Positions 27,951-39,119 of a stretch of 64,000 nt of DNA are shown here, piece after piece (the stretch's first letter is position 1; each line of letters starts with the position of its first letter). Under the pieces are notes generated by a model. The model made no database searches and was not told the DNA's origin. It saw only the letters and a program-made list of their open reading frames with translations. The translations under genes and the position numbers were made by a program. This DNA is from a virus: the IMG/VR virus record IMGVR_UViG_3300046787_000129, positions 45,630 through 109,629 of that record; one strand, given 5' to 3'.

Positions 27951-28963
27951 TGACTACTATGGAAGAGGCCCTAGCGGCACTAGACCCACGCATACGCAAG
28001 CGTCTATCAGACGGAACTGGATTCAAGACTGACTTTCAGCCAACACCAAGCTTTGGGCTAAACCGTGCATTGAATGGTGGACTACCTTATGGTCGTCAGA
28101 TTCTTATCTGGGGATCGAAGTCGTCTGCAAAGTCTTCTCTATGCCTTCAGATGATTGCCCTTGCTCAAGAAGAGGGAAAGCTTTGTGCATGGATTGATGC
28201 CGAGATGTCATACTCAGAAGAGTGGGCTCAAAAGCTTGGGGTAGATACTAAGAACCTTATTGTATCTCAAGCACGTACTATCAATGAAATGGTAGACGTT
28301 GGTACCAACCTAATGAACGCTGGAGTTGATCTAATTGTAGTTGACTCTATCACATCTCTACTACCTGCAATCTACTTCGAGAAGGACTCTGATGAACTTA
28401 AGCAACTTGAAAACACAAAGCAAATTGGAGCAGAGTCTAGAGACTTTAGTAACGCATGGAAGATGCTCAACTATGCTAATAACAAAGTTAAGCCTACGCT
28501 TTTTGTTCTTATTAGTCAATCTCGTAACAATATTAGTGCTATGTATACAAGTCAGCAGCCATCGGGTGGCCAAGCGACTAAGTTCTACAGCTCAACTGTT
28601 ATCAAACTTTTCTCGTCTGAGTCAGACAATCAGGCTATTAAAGGCAAGATTGCGGTGGGAGATAAGCTTATTGAAGAGAAGGTAGGCCGTAAGGTCCGCT
28701 GGGAGCTTCAGTTCTCTAAGACATCACCAGGCTTCCAGTCTGGAGAGTACGACTTCTACTTCAGAGGCCCTATGGTTGGCGTAGACAGCGTTGGAGACCT
28801 GGTAGATACAGCAGAGATGATGGGCATTGTAAGCCGTACAGGAGCCTGGTACATCCTACCAGATGGCTCTAAGGTTCAAGGTAGAGATGCATTCGTAAAC
28901 CGTGTAAGAGAAGATGTAGATCTTCAGGATTCAATTAAGGCTCAGGTCAATGGCGAAATATAA
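27950..28963 (+). CDS. recA: RecA recombinase
   Basis: A 337-residue strand-exchange ATPase. Walker A is GSKSSAKS near residue 54, a variant in which Ala replaces the usual Gly before Lys. Walker B is DLIVVDSITSLLPA near residue 130. A Gln-containing loop (FVLISQSRNN) and the disordered DNA-binding loop (QQPSGGQATKFY) follow. It probably serves recombination-dependent replication and repair. Its end overlaps the small zinc protein at 28950 by 14 bases. Confidence 0.9.
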   Translation: MTTMEEALAALDPRIRKRLSDGTGFKTDFQPTPSFGLNRALNGGLPYGRQILIWGSKSSAKSSLCLQMIALAQEEGKLCAWIDAEMSYSEEWAQKLGVDTKNLIVSQARTINEMVDVGTNLMNAGVDLIVVDSITSLLPAIYFEKDSDELKQLENTKQIGAESRDFSNAWKMLNYANNKVKPTLFVLISQSRNNISAMYTSQQPSGGQATKFYSSTVIKLFSSESDNQAIKGKIAVGDKLIEEKVGRKVRWELQFSKTSPGFQSGEYDFYFRGPMVGVDSVGDLVDTAEMMGIVSRTGAWYILPDGSKVQGRDAFVNRVREDVDLQDSIKAQVNGEI

Positions 28964-29126
28964 CATTTATCCAGGAACATTCAAGTGTCAGGAGTGTGGG
29001 GTAGAGGTAACATCTCTACGCTCATACCCAGATACAAAAGAGCTAACCTGGATGTGTAAGGATAAGCACCTTAGTCAGGTTAACCTGAAGATTAAAAAGA
29101 CCAAGAAAGATTATGTAAGTGAGTGA
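28950..29126 (+). CDS. Small zinc-ribbon protein
   Basis: A 58-residue basic protein nested between recA and the next gene and overlapping both (14 bases with recA, eight with the GTG-started gene). It carries C-x2-C (FKCQECG) and a later C-x3-H (MCKDKH), a zinc-ribbon arrangement, followed by a Lys-rich tail. It probably binds nucleic acid. Coupling to recA on one side and a putative nuclease on the other supports a recombination role, which is inferred. Confidence 0.65.
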   Translation: MAKYNIYPGTFKCQECGVEVTSLRSYPDTKELTWMCKDKHLSQVNLKIKKTKKDYVSE

Positions 29127-29403
29127 ACGAGGAGAGTCTAGAAGACTAGGTGCTAAGCAGCACAAAAACTCTGGTCGTGGCACACACAAGGGCGATGCTT
29201 CTTGGGAGGGATTCACCATTGACTTCAAAGAGGTTGGCAAGTCCTTTACACTTAATAAAGAGGTATGGGCTAAGGCTACTACAGATGCTATTCGTAACAA
29301 CAACGATCCAGCAATTGTAGTAGTCCTTGGTGACTCTGGAATTAAAACTAGATTAGCAATTATAGAAATGTCTATATTAGAGCAACTAATTGATGGCGAA
29401 TAG
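29119..29403 (+). CDS. Putative Holliday junction resolvase / PD-(D/E)XK-like nuclease
   Basis: A 94-residue basic protein with a GTG start that overlaps the zinc protein. The pattern SGRG, then HKGDASWEGFTIDFKEVGKS, then a helix and IVVVLGD resembles small archaeal-type or phage resolvases, in which a Gly-Asp and a D-F-K triplet hold the metal site. Location after recA and before two further recombination nucleases supports this. The canonical E-x-K is D-F-K here, so catalysis is uncertain. Confidence 0.5.
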   Translation: MSERGESRRLGAKQHKNSGRGTHKGDASWEGFTIDFKEVGKSFTLNKEVWAKATTDAIRNNNDPAIVVVLGDSGIKTRLAIIEMSILEQLIDGE

Positions 29404-29413
29404 TCAGCGGTAG

Positions 29414-29422
29414 TGCTATACT
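29414..29422 (+). promoter_or_regulatory. Extended -10 promoter (TGCTATACT)
   Basis: TGCTATACT lies 27 bases before the ATG at 29450, with an AGGAG ribosome site in the leader. No -35 box is evident. It would restart transcription of the nuclease genes. Confidence 0.6.
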
Positions 29423-29449
29423 ATTAATAGTAAAACAACAGGAGTTCTT

Positions 29450-29755
29450 ATGGAACAACAGCAAACAACACTAGATATGGTCAATGGTCTTACAGAGATC
29501 GCTGACTTTATGAATGATGAAGAGTTAACCGCAGCACTTACCTTTGTTGCTAAACTAATTATTAAACCAGATATTCCCCTACAGGTAGCAACCGTAGAGA
29601 TTGTCCGACTGCAAGCAATTGCAACTAAGATGTCTTTCAAAGCAACCTGGATGGCTAACGTAGATAAAGGAGACAGAGCGAAGAAGAACTTGTACTATAC
29701 TGCTGCAGAATCAATTAATGCACTAGTATCAGCACTCAAGTACATTACTCGCTAG
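29450..29755 (+). CDS. Hypothetical helical protein
   Basis: A 101-residue, wholly helical acidic protein behind its own promoter and an ACAGGAGTTCTT ribosome site. I see no named domain. It is the first gene of an operon that continues with a Cas4-like nuclease, a zinc protein and a RuvC-like resolvase, so a role in DNA recombination or protection is possible but unproven. Similar short helical genes are common in phage replication regions. Confidence 0.6.
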   Translation: MEQQQTTLDMVNGLTEIADFMNDEELTAALTFVAKLIIKPDIPLQVATVEIVRLQAIATKMSFKATWMANVDKGDRAKKNLYYTAAESINALVSALKYITR

Positions 29756-29762
29756 TGTTAAC

Positions 29763-30566
29763 ATGGCAAAAAGTTTATTGCAGCAGGTAATGCTGAAACC
29801 AGTTCAGAAGAAGATTGACTCTTTTCTTGACGCTGACCAGCTTATTGAAAAGATTCGTTCTGGTTATACGATTAATCGTGTAGCCAAGCACACACAGAAG
29901 AAAACATTTGCACCATCGACAATCGCATTCTCACACGGAGAGTGTGCTCGTTATTGGTACCTAGCCTTTGATGGCGGTATCTTTGAGGACAATGCAGATG
30001 CTTATGGTGGTGCTAACATGAACGCTGGTACTAAGTCTCACGAGCGTATTCAGGAGGCCATGGGCAATGTCCCAGACTTCCTAATCGACTCTGAGTTTAA
30101 GATTACCTATGAGAACCCTCCAATCTTTGGTTACGGTGACGTAATGCTTAATTGGGAGGGACAAGAACTTCTTGGCGAAATTAAAACAATGCCAAGTGAG
30201 GGATTCGAGTATAGAAAGATGCACGGTAAGGCCAAGACTGGTCACCTAGTGCAGCTACTAATCTATATGAAGATTCTAAAGAAGGATAAGGCAGTTCTGA
30301 TCTATGAGAATAAGAACAACCATGAACTACTTATCATACCAGTAGAGTTAAACGACTACTATGCTAGGTGGGTAGACCAGGCATTTGATTGGATGAGCAG
30401 TGTTCGTAAGGCATGGACAGATAGAACCTTGCCAGAGAAGAACTACCGTTCAAATTCAAAAATCTGTAAAACATGTCCTATTTCTAAGATGTGTGCAGAA
30501 GCTGGTATCGGAGACATTAAGATGAAATCTCTGGAGCCAATAGATGAAACACTGTCAATGGTGTGA
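29763..30566 (+). CDS. Cas4/RecB-like PD-(D/E)XK exonuclease
   Basis: A 267-residue nuclease. Catalytic core features are a G-D pair in FGYGDVMLNW near residue 122 and E-I-K in LLGEIKTM near residue 140. One Cys early (SHGECARYWY) and three near the C-terminus (ICKTCPISKMC) match the four-Cys iron-sulfur site of Cas4 and AddB-type nucleases. There is no CRISPR array in the window, so it most likely processes DNA ends during recombination or packaging. Its last 23 bases overlap the next gene. Confidence 0.8.
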   Translation: MAKSLLQQVMLKPVQKKIDSFLDADQLIEKIRSGYTINRVAKHTQKKTFAPSTIAFSHGECARYWYLAFDGGIFEDNADAYGGANMNAGTKSHERIQEAMGNVPDFLIDSEFKITYENPPIFGYGDVMLNWEGQELLGEIKTMPSEGFEYRKMHGKAKTGHLVQLLIYMKILKKDKAVLIYENKNNHELLIIPVELNDYYARWVDQAFDWMSSVRKAWTDRTLPEKNYRSNSKICKTCPISKMCAEAGIGDIKMKSLEPIDETLSMV

Positions 30567-30828
30567 CCACACATTCGAAACTAAAATATCTTATCAGATA
30601 TACTGTTCTGCATCTTGTAGAGAATCTGCAACTAAAGAAAAGATATCTGCCAGGTACTTGCTGACACGTAGAAGCAAGCGTACTGGTAAGGATAGAAAGT
30701 GTAAGCATTGTAGTTCACAACTATCAATATACAACGATGACGAGCTTTGCACAAAGTGCGAGGTAAATCCAAAGGATGTATTCAACGTCCTTAAAGATAT
30801 CAAAGGCTTGGCTAATGGTAAGAATTAG
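30544..30828 (+). CDS. Two-zinc-finger small protein
   Basis: A 94-residue basic protein with two four-Cys sites: C-x2-C (HCQWCDH) with C-x3-C (YCSASC) near residues 4-25, and C-x2-C (KCKHCSS) with C-x2-C (LCTKCE) near 53-72. It is embedded between a nuclease (23-base overlap) and a RuvC-like resolvase (14-base overlap). It is probably a nucleic-acid-binding partner of one of them; there is no direct evidence for that. Confidence 0.7.
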   Translation: MKHCQWCDHTFETKISYQIYCSASCRESATKEKISARYLLTRRSKRTGKDRKCKHCSSQLSIYNDDELCTKCEVNPKDVFNVLKDIKGLANGKN

Positions 30829-31387
30829 TTCATCAATAAAACCAGACAAGATCTGTGCAATTGACGCTAGTACCAATAGCCTTGCCTTTGCTATTTTCCA
30901 TGGTGGCAAGCTGCATAGCTGCGGTAAGATTAGATTCGATGGCATAAACGCCTATCAGAAGCTAGGAGATGCTGCTAGAAAGTCTCTGCCATTCTTTGAG
31001 CAGCTAGACATAGACGCAATTGTTATTGAGCATACTGTGTTTATAAACTCACCAAAGACTGCTTCAGACCTTGCCCTGATACAGGGAGCACTTCTGGGGG
31101 CAGCAAAACTTGCAGGTATTAGAACAGCAGGATCTATTAATCCTATTACATGGCAGAGCTTCATTGGTAACAATAAGCTCTCTGTAAAGGAAAAGCAGGA
31201 AATGGCTGCTGAGTTCCCAGGCAAGTCTAAGAACTGGTACCAGAACAAGTCTAGAGAAATAAGAAAGCAACGAACAATTAAGTTTGTTAATACTTATTAT
31301 GATAAGAACCTGACAGACGATGATGTTGCAGATGCAGTTGGCATTGGCCACTATGCAATTCACAATTGGGAAAAGATTGACAAATAG
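30815..31387 (+). CDS. RuvC-like Holliday junction resolvase
   Basis: A 190-residue RNase H-fold endonuclease predicted to cut branched DNA before packaging. The first acidic residue is in ICAIDASTNSLAFAI, the second in IDAIVIEHTVF, and the C-terminal Asp residues are in LTDDDVADAVGIGHYA. ATG 30815 is chosen because the fold starts right after it and overlap with the zinc-finger gene is short; an in-frame codon at 30776 lies further inside that gene. The middle is very basic, as expected for DNA contact. Confidence 0.8.
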   Translation: MVRISSSIKPDKICAIDASTNSLAFAIFHGGKLHSCGKIRFDGINAYQKLGDAARKSLPFFEQLDIDAIVIEHTVFINSPKTASDLALIQGALLGAAKLAGIRTAGSINPITWQSFIGNNKLSVKEKQEMAAEFPGKSKNWYQNKSREIRKQRTIKFVNTYYDKNLTDDDVADAVGIGHYAIHNWEKIDK

Positions 31388-31395
31388 GAGATAGT

Positions 31396-31548
31396 GTGTC
31401 AAAATTATATACTAGCGAAGTTTGGTTAAAGAAACGCTACTGGATGGACAAGAAAACTCCAGAAGAAATTGCAAAAGAATGTGGGACAAGCGTAGAGACT
31501 ATCTATGTTTATCTTGCTAAGTTTAAACTAAGACGATCGAAGCGATGA
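31396..31548 (+). CDS. Tiny HTH DNA-binding protein
   Basis: A 50-residue basic protein with a GTG start after AATAGGAGATA. The middle (TPEEIAKECGTSVETIYVYL) is a clear helix-turn-helix of the type found in resolvase tails and small phage regulators. It is coupled to the next gene by an ATGA overlap. Its target is unknown; it may be a local repressor. Confidence 0.6.
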   Translation: MSKLYTSEVWLKKRYWMDKKTPEEIAKECGTSVETIYVYLAKFKLRRSKR

Positions 31549-31709
31549 GAATTTTAAAACATTTTAAGAAAAAGCTTGTTGGGTTCTATGTAGGACTAAC
31601 ATGTAAACACGAGGCTCCCAGAGAGTCATCATGTCCCTTTACTGGGATAACCTATATTGTATGTAATAAATGCACTAAGATAATTGGTGGAAGGAAAACA
31701 AATGGCTAA
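31545..31709 (+). CDS. Small Cys-rich protein
   Basis: A 54-residue basic protein overlapping the HTH gene by ATGA and the next gene by eight bases. It has a possible zinc site from TCKHE and SSC with CNKC near residues 20-43. The pattern resembles small phage zinc ribbons (residues from C-K-H to C-N-K-C). No function is known. Confidence 0.55.
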   Translation: MRILKHFKKKLVGFYVGLTCKHEAPRESSCPFTGITYIVCNKCTKIIGGRKTNG

Positions 31710-31944
31710 AGCAACAGCACTAGAGATCACCGTGGATCAGGTTAATCACCCGTCCCACTACACGGCCCACCCAAGCGGTATTGAGGCCATTCAGATTACT
31801 AGGCACATGAACTTTAACCTTGGTAACGCTATTAAGTATATATGGAGGGCAGGACTTAAGAATGAAGGAAAGCACATCGAAGATCTCAAGAAAGCGATCT
31901 TTTACATTAATGACGAGATTAAACGAATTGAAGGACAAGCCTAA
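31702..31944 (+). CDS. DUF3310-family nucleotide kinase-like protein
   Basis: An 80-residue protein. The segment NHPSHYTAHPSGIEAIQITR, then HMNFNLGNAIKYIWRAGLKN and LKKAIFYIN, is the full DUF3310 pattern seen in many phages and sometimes annotated as nucleotide kinase-like. ATG 31702 is used because GGAAGGAAA precedes it; an earlier TTG is possible. Function is unknown despite wide occurrence. Confidence 0.8.
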   Translation: MAKATALEITVDQVNHPSHYTAHPSGIEAIQITRHMNFNLGNAIKYIWRAGLKNEGKHIEDLKKAIFYINDEIKRIEGQA

Positions 31945-32195
31945 TGACCCAACTCCTAAAAGAGCCACAGGTAACACTCCCCAGCGGAAAGATCATTGAA
32001 AAGGGAGAAATCTTTAGAGTATCTGGAGAGTATGGACTTAAGTTTAAGTTCGAGAGTTTAACCATCAACCCAGAGACTGGGTCAGAATGGGTAGATTGCT
32101 TTGAAGTATTTCGAGGCAGAGCAGGAGCGTTTAGATCATTCAGAATTGAACGAGTAAAGCGTATCCCTAAGAAGAGAATTAAGAAGGCTAAGTAA
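31944..32195 (+). CDS. Hypothetical basic beta protein
   Basis: An 83-residue protein coupled to both neighbours by one-base overlaps (TAATG). The N-terminal 55 residues look like a small beta barrel (GEIFRVSGEYGLKFKFESL) and the C-terminus is strongly basic (KRIPKKRIKKAK), suggesting nucleic-acid contact. It sits directly before the terminase genes. No family name. Confidence 0.6.
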   Translation: MTQLLKEPQVTLPSGKIIEKGEIFRVSGEYGLKFKFESLTINPETGSEWVDCFEVFRGRAGAFRSFRIERVKRIPKKRIKKAK

Positions 32196-32731
32196 TGTCA
32201 TTTGAAGACTTAACAGTTGAGCACCTGGATGAGGTGAACAAGGTTGTAGAGAAGTATCTGCAGGGCAGTGAGCCTACGCAGATATCTAAGGAACTATCCT
32301 TGCCACGTCAAAAGGTAGTTGCTCACATTCAGCAATGGCGTGAGATGGCTTCTGACAACGCAGCTATCCGTGCACGTGCTAAGGAAGCACTTGTGGGGGC
32401 AGACACCCACTACACAAAGCTAATCAGCAAGGCGTATGAGGTCATTGACGAGGCTACGACTACTGCAAATCTAAACGCTAAGACTTCTGGCATCAAGCTA
32501 GTCATGGACCTAGAGTCCAAGCGTATTGATATGCTCCAGAAGGCAGGACTCCTTGAGAACAAGGAACTTGCAGAAGAGATGGTTGAGATTGAGCGTAAGC
32601 AGGATATCCTAGTTAATATACTTAAGGATATTGCTTCAGAGCACCCACAGATTCGTGACGAAATTATGCGTAGACTTTCTTTGGTTGCCAGAGAACGAGA
32701 GGTAATCACAATTGTCAACGATGTTCAATGA
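32195..32731 (+). CDS. Terminase small subunit
   Basis: A 178-residue protein that should recognise the packaging site and regulate the large subunit. Residues about 18-45 (VEKYLQGSEPTQISKELSLP) form a helix-turn-helix of the kind seen in small terminases; a long coiled-coil region follows (about 60-130) for ring assembly, then a C-terminal helical tail. It overlaps the large subunit gene by 20 bases. Role is supported mainly by that coupling and the N-terminal HTH. Confidence 0.75.
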   Translation: MSFEDLTVEHLDEVNKVVEKYLQGSEPTQISKELSLPRQKVVAHIQQWREMASDNAAIRARAKEALVGADTHYTKLISKAYEVIDEATTTANLNAKTSGIKLVMDLESKRIDMLQKAGLLENKELAEEMVEIERKQDILVNILKDIASEHPQIRDEIMRRLSLVAREREVITIVNDVQ

Positions 32732-34496
32732 TTTCTTTGAGGTTCTCAAGGATAACAACTTTGCTGAAAGACCAGTAGACGCTCGTACATTCGTCGAGGG
32801 CACGGCATATCTAAACCAGCCACCACTGTCACAGATTCAGTATGACATCGTAGAGGCTATGAGTCAAATTTATAAGCTTGAAGATCTTATAGATCTGTTA
32901 GGTGAAGAAGAGGGTAGACGTTATTTTAAAAAGTATACAAAGAATGAAGTCATTCTTCAGCTTGGTAAGGGTAGCGGTAAGGACTTTGTCTCTACAGTGG
33001 CTTGTTCTTACATCGTATATAAGTTACTATGCCTTAAAGACCCTGCTCGCTATTTCGGTAAGCCTTCTGGCGATGCTATTGACATTATTAACGTGGCTAT
33101 CAATGCCCAACAGGCGAAAAACGTTTTCTTTAAGGGATTTAAGACAAAGATCGAAAAATCTGAATGGTTTGCTGGTAAATTCCACGCTAAGGCTGAAAGC
33201 ATTGAGTTTGATCACGCTATCACAGTTTACTCTGGACACTCTGAACGTGAAAGCCATGAGGGGCTTAACCTCATACTCGCTGTTCTTGACGAGATTTCTG
33301 GATTTGCTCAGGAAATTGGAACAGGAAACGACCAAGGCAAGACGGCTGATAATATTTACAAGGCTTTCCGTGCATCAGTTGACTCACGTTTCCCAGACCT
33401 AGGAAAGGTAGCCCTGCTATCCTTCCCACGTTATCCAGGAGACTTTATCTCTCAGAGATACGATGCAGTGATCGCAGAAAAAGAAGTTGTCACAAAGCAT
33501 CATAAGTTTATTATGAATGAGGACCTACCAGAAGATGCAGAGGGCAATACCCTAGACATCGAATGGGATGAAGACACAATCCTCTCATACAAGTTCCCAG
33601 GCATGTTTGCTATCAAGCGTCCAACCTGGGTAGTCAATCCTACAAGAAAGATTGACGATTTCAAGTTAGCGTTCTATACTGATATAGGTGACGCTATGCA
33701 ACGCTTTGCGTGTGTTCCAACTTTCTCATCCGATGCGTTTTTTAAGCAGGTAGAGAAGGTACGTGCATGTATGACTATTCGTAATCCTATTGATGGATAT
33801 AAACGAATTGATGATACATTCACTCCAGATCCAGACAAGACCTACTACGTCCATGCTGACCTTGCACAGAAACATGACAAGTGTGCTGTTGCAATCGCTC
33901 ACGTAGAGAAGTGGGTTAATGTTCAGGTAGTTAAGGATTATCAGCAGGTAATGCCTGTGGTAGTCGTAGACGCTGTAGTTTGGTGGGAGCCAAGAGTTGA
34001 AGGCCCTGTAAACCTATCAGAGGTTAAGCAGTGGATTCAAGGCCTACGCAGAAGTGGATTCAACATTGGCATGGTCTCGTTTGACCGCTGGCAGTCGTTT
34101 GATATCCAGAATGAGCTGAAGCAGGTTGGTATTCGTACTGAGACTGTTTCGGTAGCAAAGAAACACTACGAGGATATGGCAATGCTAATGTACGAAGAGC
34201 GTCTAGTTCTTCCAACAATTGAGCTGCTATTCGAAGAACTTACAGAGCTTAAGATCGTTAAGCAGAACAGGGTAGACCACCCACGTAAGTCTTCTAAGGA
34301 CCTTGCGGATGCTGTCTGTGGTGCCATATTTGGTGCCATTAGCCACACACCGAAAGATACTAACCTTGAAGTAGAGGTTCATACATTCAGAGATAGACCA
34401 AAGAAACAAGTTGACATGGGCAACGACAACGTGATACAATTAAAACCCATGACCGAAGAAGTTCGTGAATACTTACAACGATTTGATTTAATCTAA
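32712..34496 (+). CDS. Terminase large subunit
   Basis: A 594-residue DNA-packaging motor. Walker A is QLGKGSGKDF near residue 82, Walker B is LILAVLDEISGF near residue 188, and the nuclease domain carries Asp residues in YYVHADLAQKHD near 380, MVSFDRWQSF near 455 and KDLADAVCGA near 530. TTG 32712 lies nine bases from GAGAGG and is preferred; ATG 32721 is the alternative. It is about 30 kb downstream of the structural genes in this window, an unusual location. A strong promoter for the next gene lies within its last 90 bases. Confidence 0.93.
   Translation: MSTMFNDFFEVLKDNNFAERPVDARTFVEGTAYLNQPPLSQIQYDIVEAMSQIYKLEDLIDLLGEEEGRRYFKKYTKNEVILQLGKGSGKDFVSTVACSYIVYKLLCLKDPARYFGKPSGDAIDIINVAINAQQAKNVFFKGFKTKIEKSEWFAGKFHAKAESIEFDHAITVYSGHSERESHEGLNLILAVLDEISGFAQEIGTGNDQGKTADNIYKAFRASVDSRFPDLGKVALLSFPRYPGDFISQRYDAVIAEKEVVTKHHKFIMNEDLPEDAEGNTLDIEWDEDTILSYKFPGMFAIKRPTWVVNPTRKIDDFKLAFYTDIGDAMQRFACVPTFSSDAFFKQVEKVRACMTIRNPIDGYKRIDDTFTPDPDKTYYVHADLAQKHDKCAVAIAHVEKWVNVQVVKDYQQVMPVVVVDAVVWWEPRVEGPVNLSEVKQWIQGLRRSGFNIGMVSFDRWQSFDIQNELKQVGIRTETVSVAKKHYEDMAMLMYEERLVLPTIELLFEELTELKIVKQNRVDHPRKSSKDLADAVCGAIFGAISHTPKDTNLEVEVHTFRDRPKKQVDMGNDNVIQLKPMTEEVREYLQRFDLI
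34411..34440 (+). promoter_or_regulatory. Strong promoter inside the terminase gene end
   Basis: A perfect TTGACA (34411-34416), an 18-base spacer ending in TGA, and TACAAT (34435-34440) give both a -35 and an extended -10. It lies within the terminase coding sequence and would express the exported protein at 34525 with a leader of about 78 bases. Confidence 0.7.
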
Positions 34497-34524
34497 TCAA
34501 TATATAAAAGGAGAGAAACAAAAT

Positions 34525-35457
34525 ATGGCTTCATTTAAGAAGACTCTAATCGCTACTGCATCGGCAGTGGCACTTGTAACAACCGCTCTAATCGCAGCAC
34601 CTGCAAACGCTGCAGTGTCAACCGCTCTAACTGTTGCTGGCTCAGCTGCAACTGGCGGAACCACTGAGGCAACCGCAATTGCCCTACCAGTTCCTGCAGA
34701 TAACTCTGTAGACACCGTAGACACTCTAGACGTTGCTCTATCTGGCATCACCGCTGGAGAGGCCGTAGCCGTTGTTGCTACTGACGCAACCCTAGTTGCT
34801 GCTGGCACCACTGGTGCAATTACTGTAACCACTGGAGCATCTACTCTAAACATTGCAACTGGTACTGGTACCACTGCAGGCTTCCGAGTATATACTAAGA
34901 CTACTAAGGTTGGAAAGGTTGTTGTTACCGTTGGTGCTGCAACTCCAGTAACCTACTATGTCAAGGGTACTGCTGGTGCACTTAACGCTATCGCATTGAC
35001 TGCTCCTACTGCTGCTCTAGGAACCACAGCTAAGGTTACTGCTACTGGTACTGACGTATTCGGTAACGTAGTTTCTGGTGCAACTGTTGCCCTTCAGGTA
35101 ATCAGCGGTTCAGCAACCAACACCTACTCACTGACCACCACTGCTGACGGTACTGCCGTTAAGGAGCTAACTGGTCTATCGGTAGACTCATATGACCTAC
35201 TTGCAACTGCTACCGTAGCTGCACAGGTAACTGGTCTTGCAAAGCCAGTTGGCTTTGTTAAGGGTCAGCTAAAGGTTGTAGACCTGTCAGCACTTGCTGC
35301 TGGTAAGGATGCAGAGCTTGCTGTTGCTATCGCAACCATCGCAGACCTAAAGGCACAGATTGTCGCCCTAAAGGCTGCAGAAATCGCCAAGTACAACGCT
35401 CTTGCTACTCGTTGGAACAAGGCACACCCAGCTAAGAAGATTGCTCTACGCAAGTAA
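34525..35457 (+). CDS. Exported Ala/Thr-rich protein with signal peptide
   Basis: A 310-residue protein behind a very good ribosome site (AAAAGGAGAGAAAC). It starts with a basic N-region (MASFKKT), a hydrophobic core and an AxA-type cleavage site (APANAA) near residue 30, so it is predicted to be secreted. The mature part is rich in Ala, Thr, Val and Gly with Ig-like beta repeats (residues about 150-250, including TATGTDVFGNVVSGATVAL), and ends in a helical, basic tail (near 265-310). Biased codon use suggests high expression. No enzyme motif is seen. It may coat the infected cell or act as an adhesin-like or virion-associated protein. Confidence 0.75.
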   Translation: MASFKKTLIATASAVALVTTALIAAPANAAVSTALTVAGSAATGGTTEATAIALPVPADNSVDTVDTLDVALSGITAGEAVAVVATDATLVAAGTTGAITVTTGASTLNIATGTGTTAGFRVYTKTTKVGKVVVTVGAATPVTYYVKGTAGALNAIALTAPTAALGTTAKVTATGTDVFGNVVSGATVALQVISGSATNTYSLTTTADGTAVKELTGLSVDSYDLLATATVAAQVTGLAKPVGFVKGQLKVVDLSALAAGKDAELAVAIATIADLKAQIVALKAAEIAKYNALATRWNKAHPAKKIALRK

Positions 35458-35475
35458 TTAGCTAACAGATTGGCT

Positions 35476-35504
35476 AAGGGGCAGGAGGTAAAACTTCTGC
35501 CCTT
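35476..35504 (+). terminator. Hairpin between exported protein and nrdI
   Basis: AAGGGGCAG with downstream CTGCCCTT forms an imperfect stem of about 8-9 bp around a short A-rich loop. It lacks a T run, so it may be a weak attenuator or an mRNA-stabilising structure rather than a full terminator. Confidence 0.4.
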
Positions 35505-35541
35505 AAGTCTCTCTGGACTATTAAAAACGGAGGTAGAATAG

Positions 35542-35926
35542 ATGTCTATCCAAATCATATACTTCTCAAATTATTCAGGGAATACCAAGAGATTTGTAGA
35601 AAAGCTAACGGACACAGCCGTTAGAATCCCCATAAAGGGAGACAGCCCTAGGGCCAGCAGTGAGTACATCCTCTGCGTTCCTACCTATGGTGGTGGCAGT
35701 ATCAAGTCAGCCATCCCCAGGCAGGTAAAAGAGTTTTTGAATATCCCTGAGAACAGGGACCTCCTTCGTGGAGTTATAGGTTTAGGCAACACAAATTTTG
35801 GAGAAGACTTCTGCAAGGCTGCAGAGCTAATCTCACAAAAAGCTGGGGTACCAGTAATAGCCAGAGTGGAAATCTTTGGTACAGACGACGATGTAATTAA
35901 AGTAAAAGAAAGGTTAAGGTTACTGT

Positions 35927-35937
<11 letters not shown>
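35542..35937 (+). CDS. nrdI: NrdI flavodoxin-like protein
   Basis: A 131-residue flavodoxin that activates the dimanganese cofactor of NrdF in class Ib ribonucleotide reductase. The FMN phosphate loop is [16 protein letters not shown] at residues 7-22, followed by [15 protein letters not shown] and [12 protein letters not shown]. It is preceded by ACGGAGGTAGAATAG and overlaps nrdE by 11 bases, giving the conserved nrdI-nrdE order. Confidence 0.93.
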
Positions 35938-39012
<3,075 letters not shown>

Positions 39013-39029
39013 CCTAGATACATCGGCTT

Positions 39030-39060
39030 GGGGTCTACCTTTCGGGGTAGGCCCCTTTTT
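39030..39060 (+). terminator. Terminator after the nrd operon
   Basis: GGGGTCTACC (39030-39039) pairs with GGTAGGCCCC (39046-39055), with a short loop and a TTTTT run. This is a canonical intrinsic terminator. Confidence 0.92.
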
Positions 39061-39077
39061 GACGCCTAACAATATAG

Positions 39078-39083
39078 TATAAT
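39078..39083 (+). promoter_or_regulatory. -10 element (TATAAT) for the exported surface gene
   Basis: A perfect TATAAT at 39078-39083 lies upstream of the AAGGAGG ribosome site (39108-39114). TTGACG at 39059-39064 overlaps the T run of the terminator but is only 13 bases away from this hexamer, or 18 from TAGTAT at 39083, so the -35 assignment is uncertain. Confidence 0.55.
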
Positions 39084-39119
39084 AGTATTACTAGACATCC
39101 AAAACCCAAGGAGGATGAC

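Noticed and set aside
29763-30566. CRISPR association suggested by a Cas4-like nuclease
   Set aside because: No regularly spaced repeats were seen anywhere in the window and no other cas gene is present; Cas4/RecB-like nucleases are common in phage recombination operons.
34497-34874. 125-residue Val/Ala-rich frame on the minus strand
   Set aside because: It is antisense to the signal peptide and Ala/Thr repeats of the exported protein at 34525, which has a far better promoter and ribosome site.
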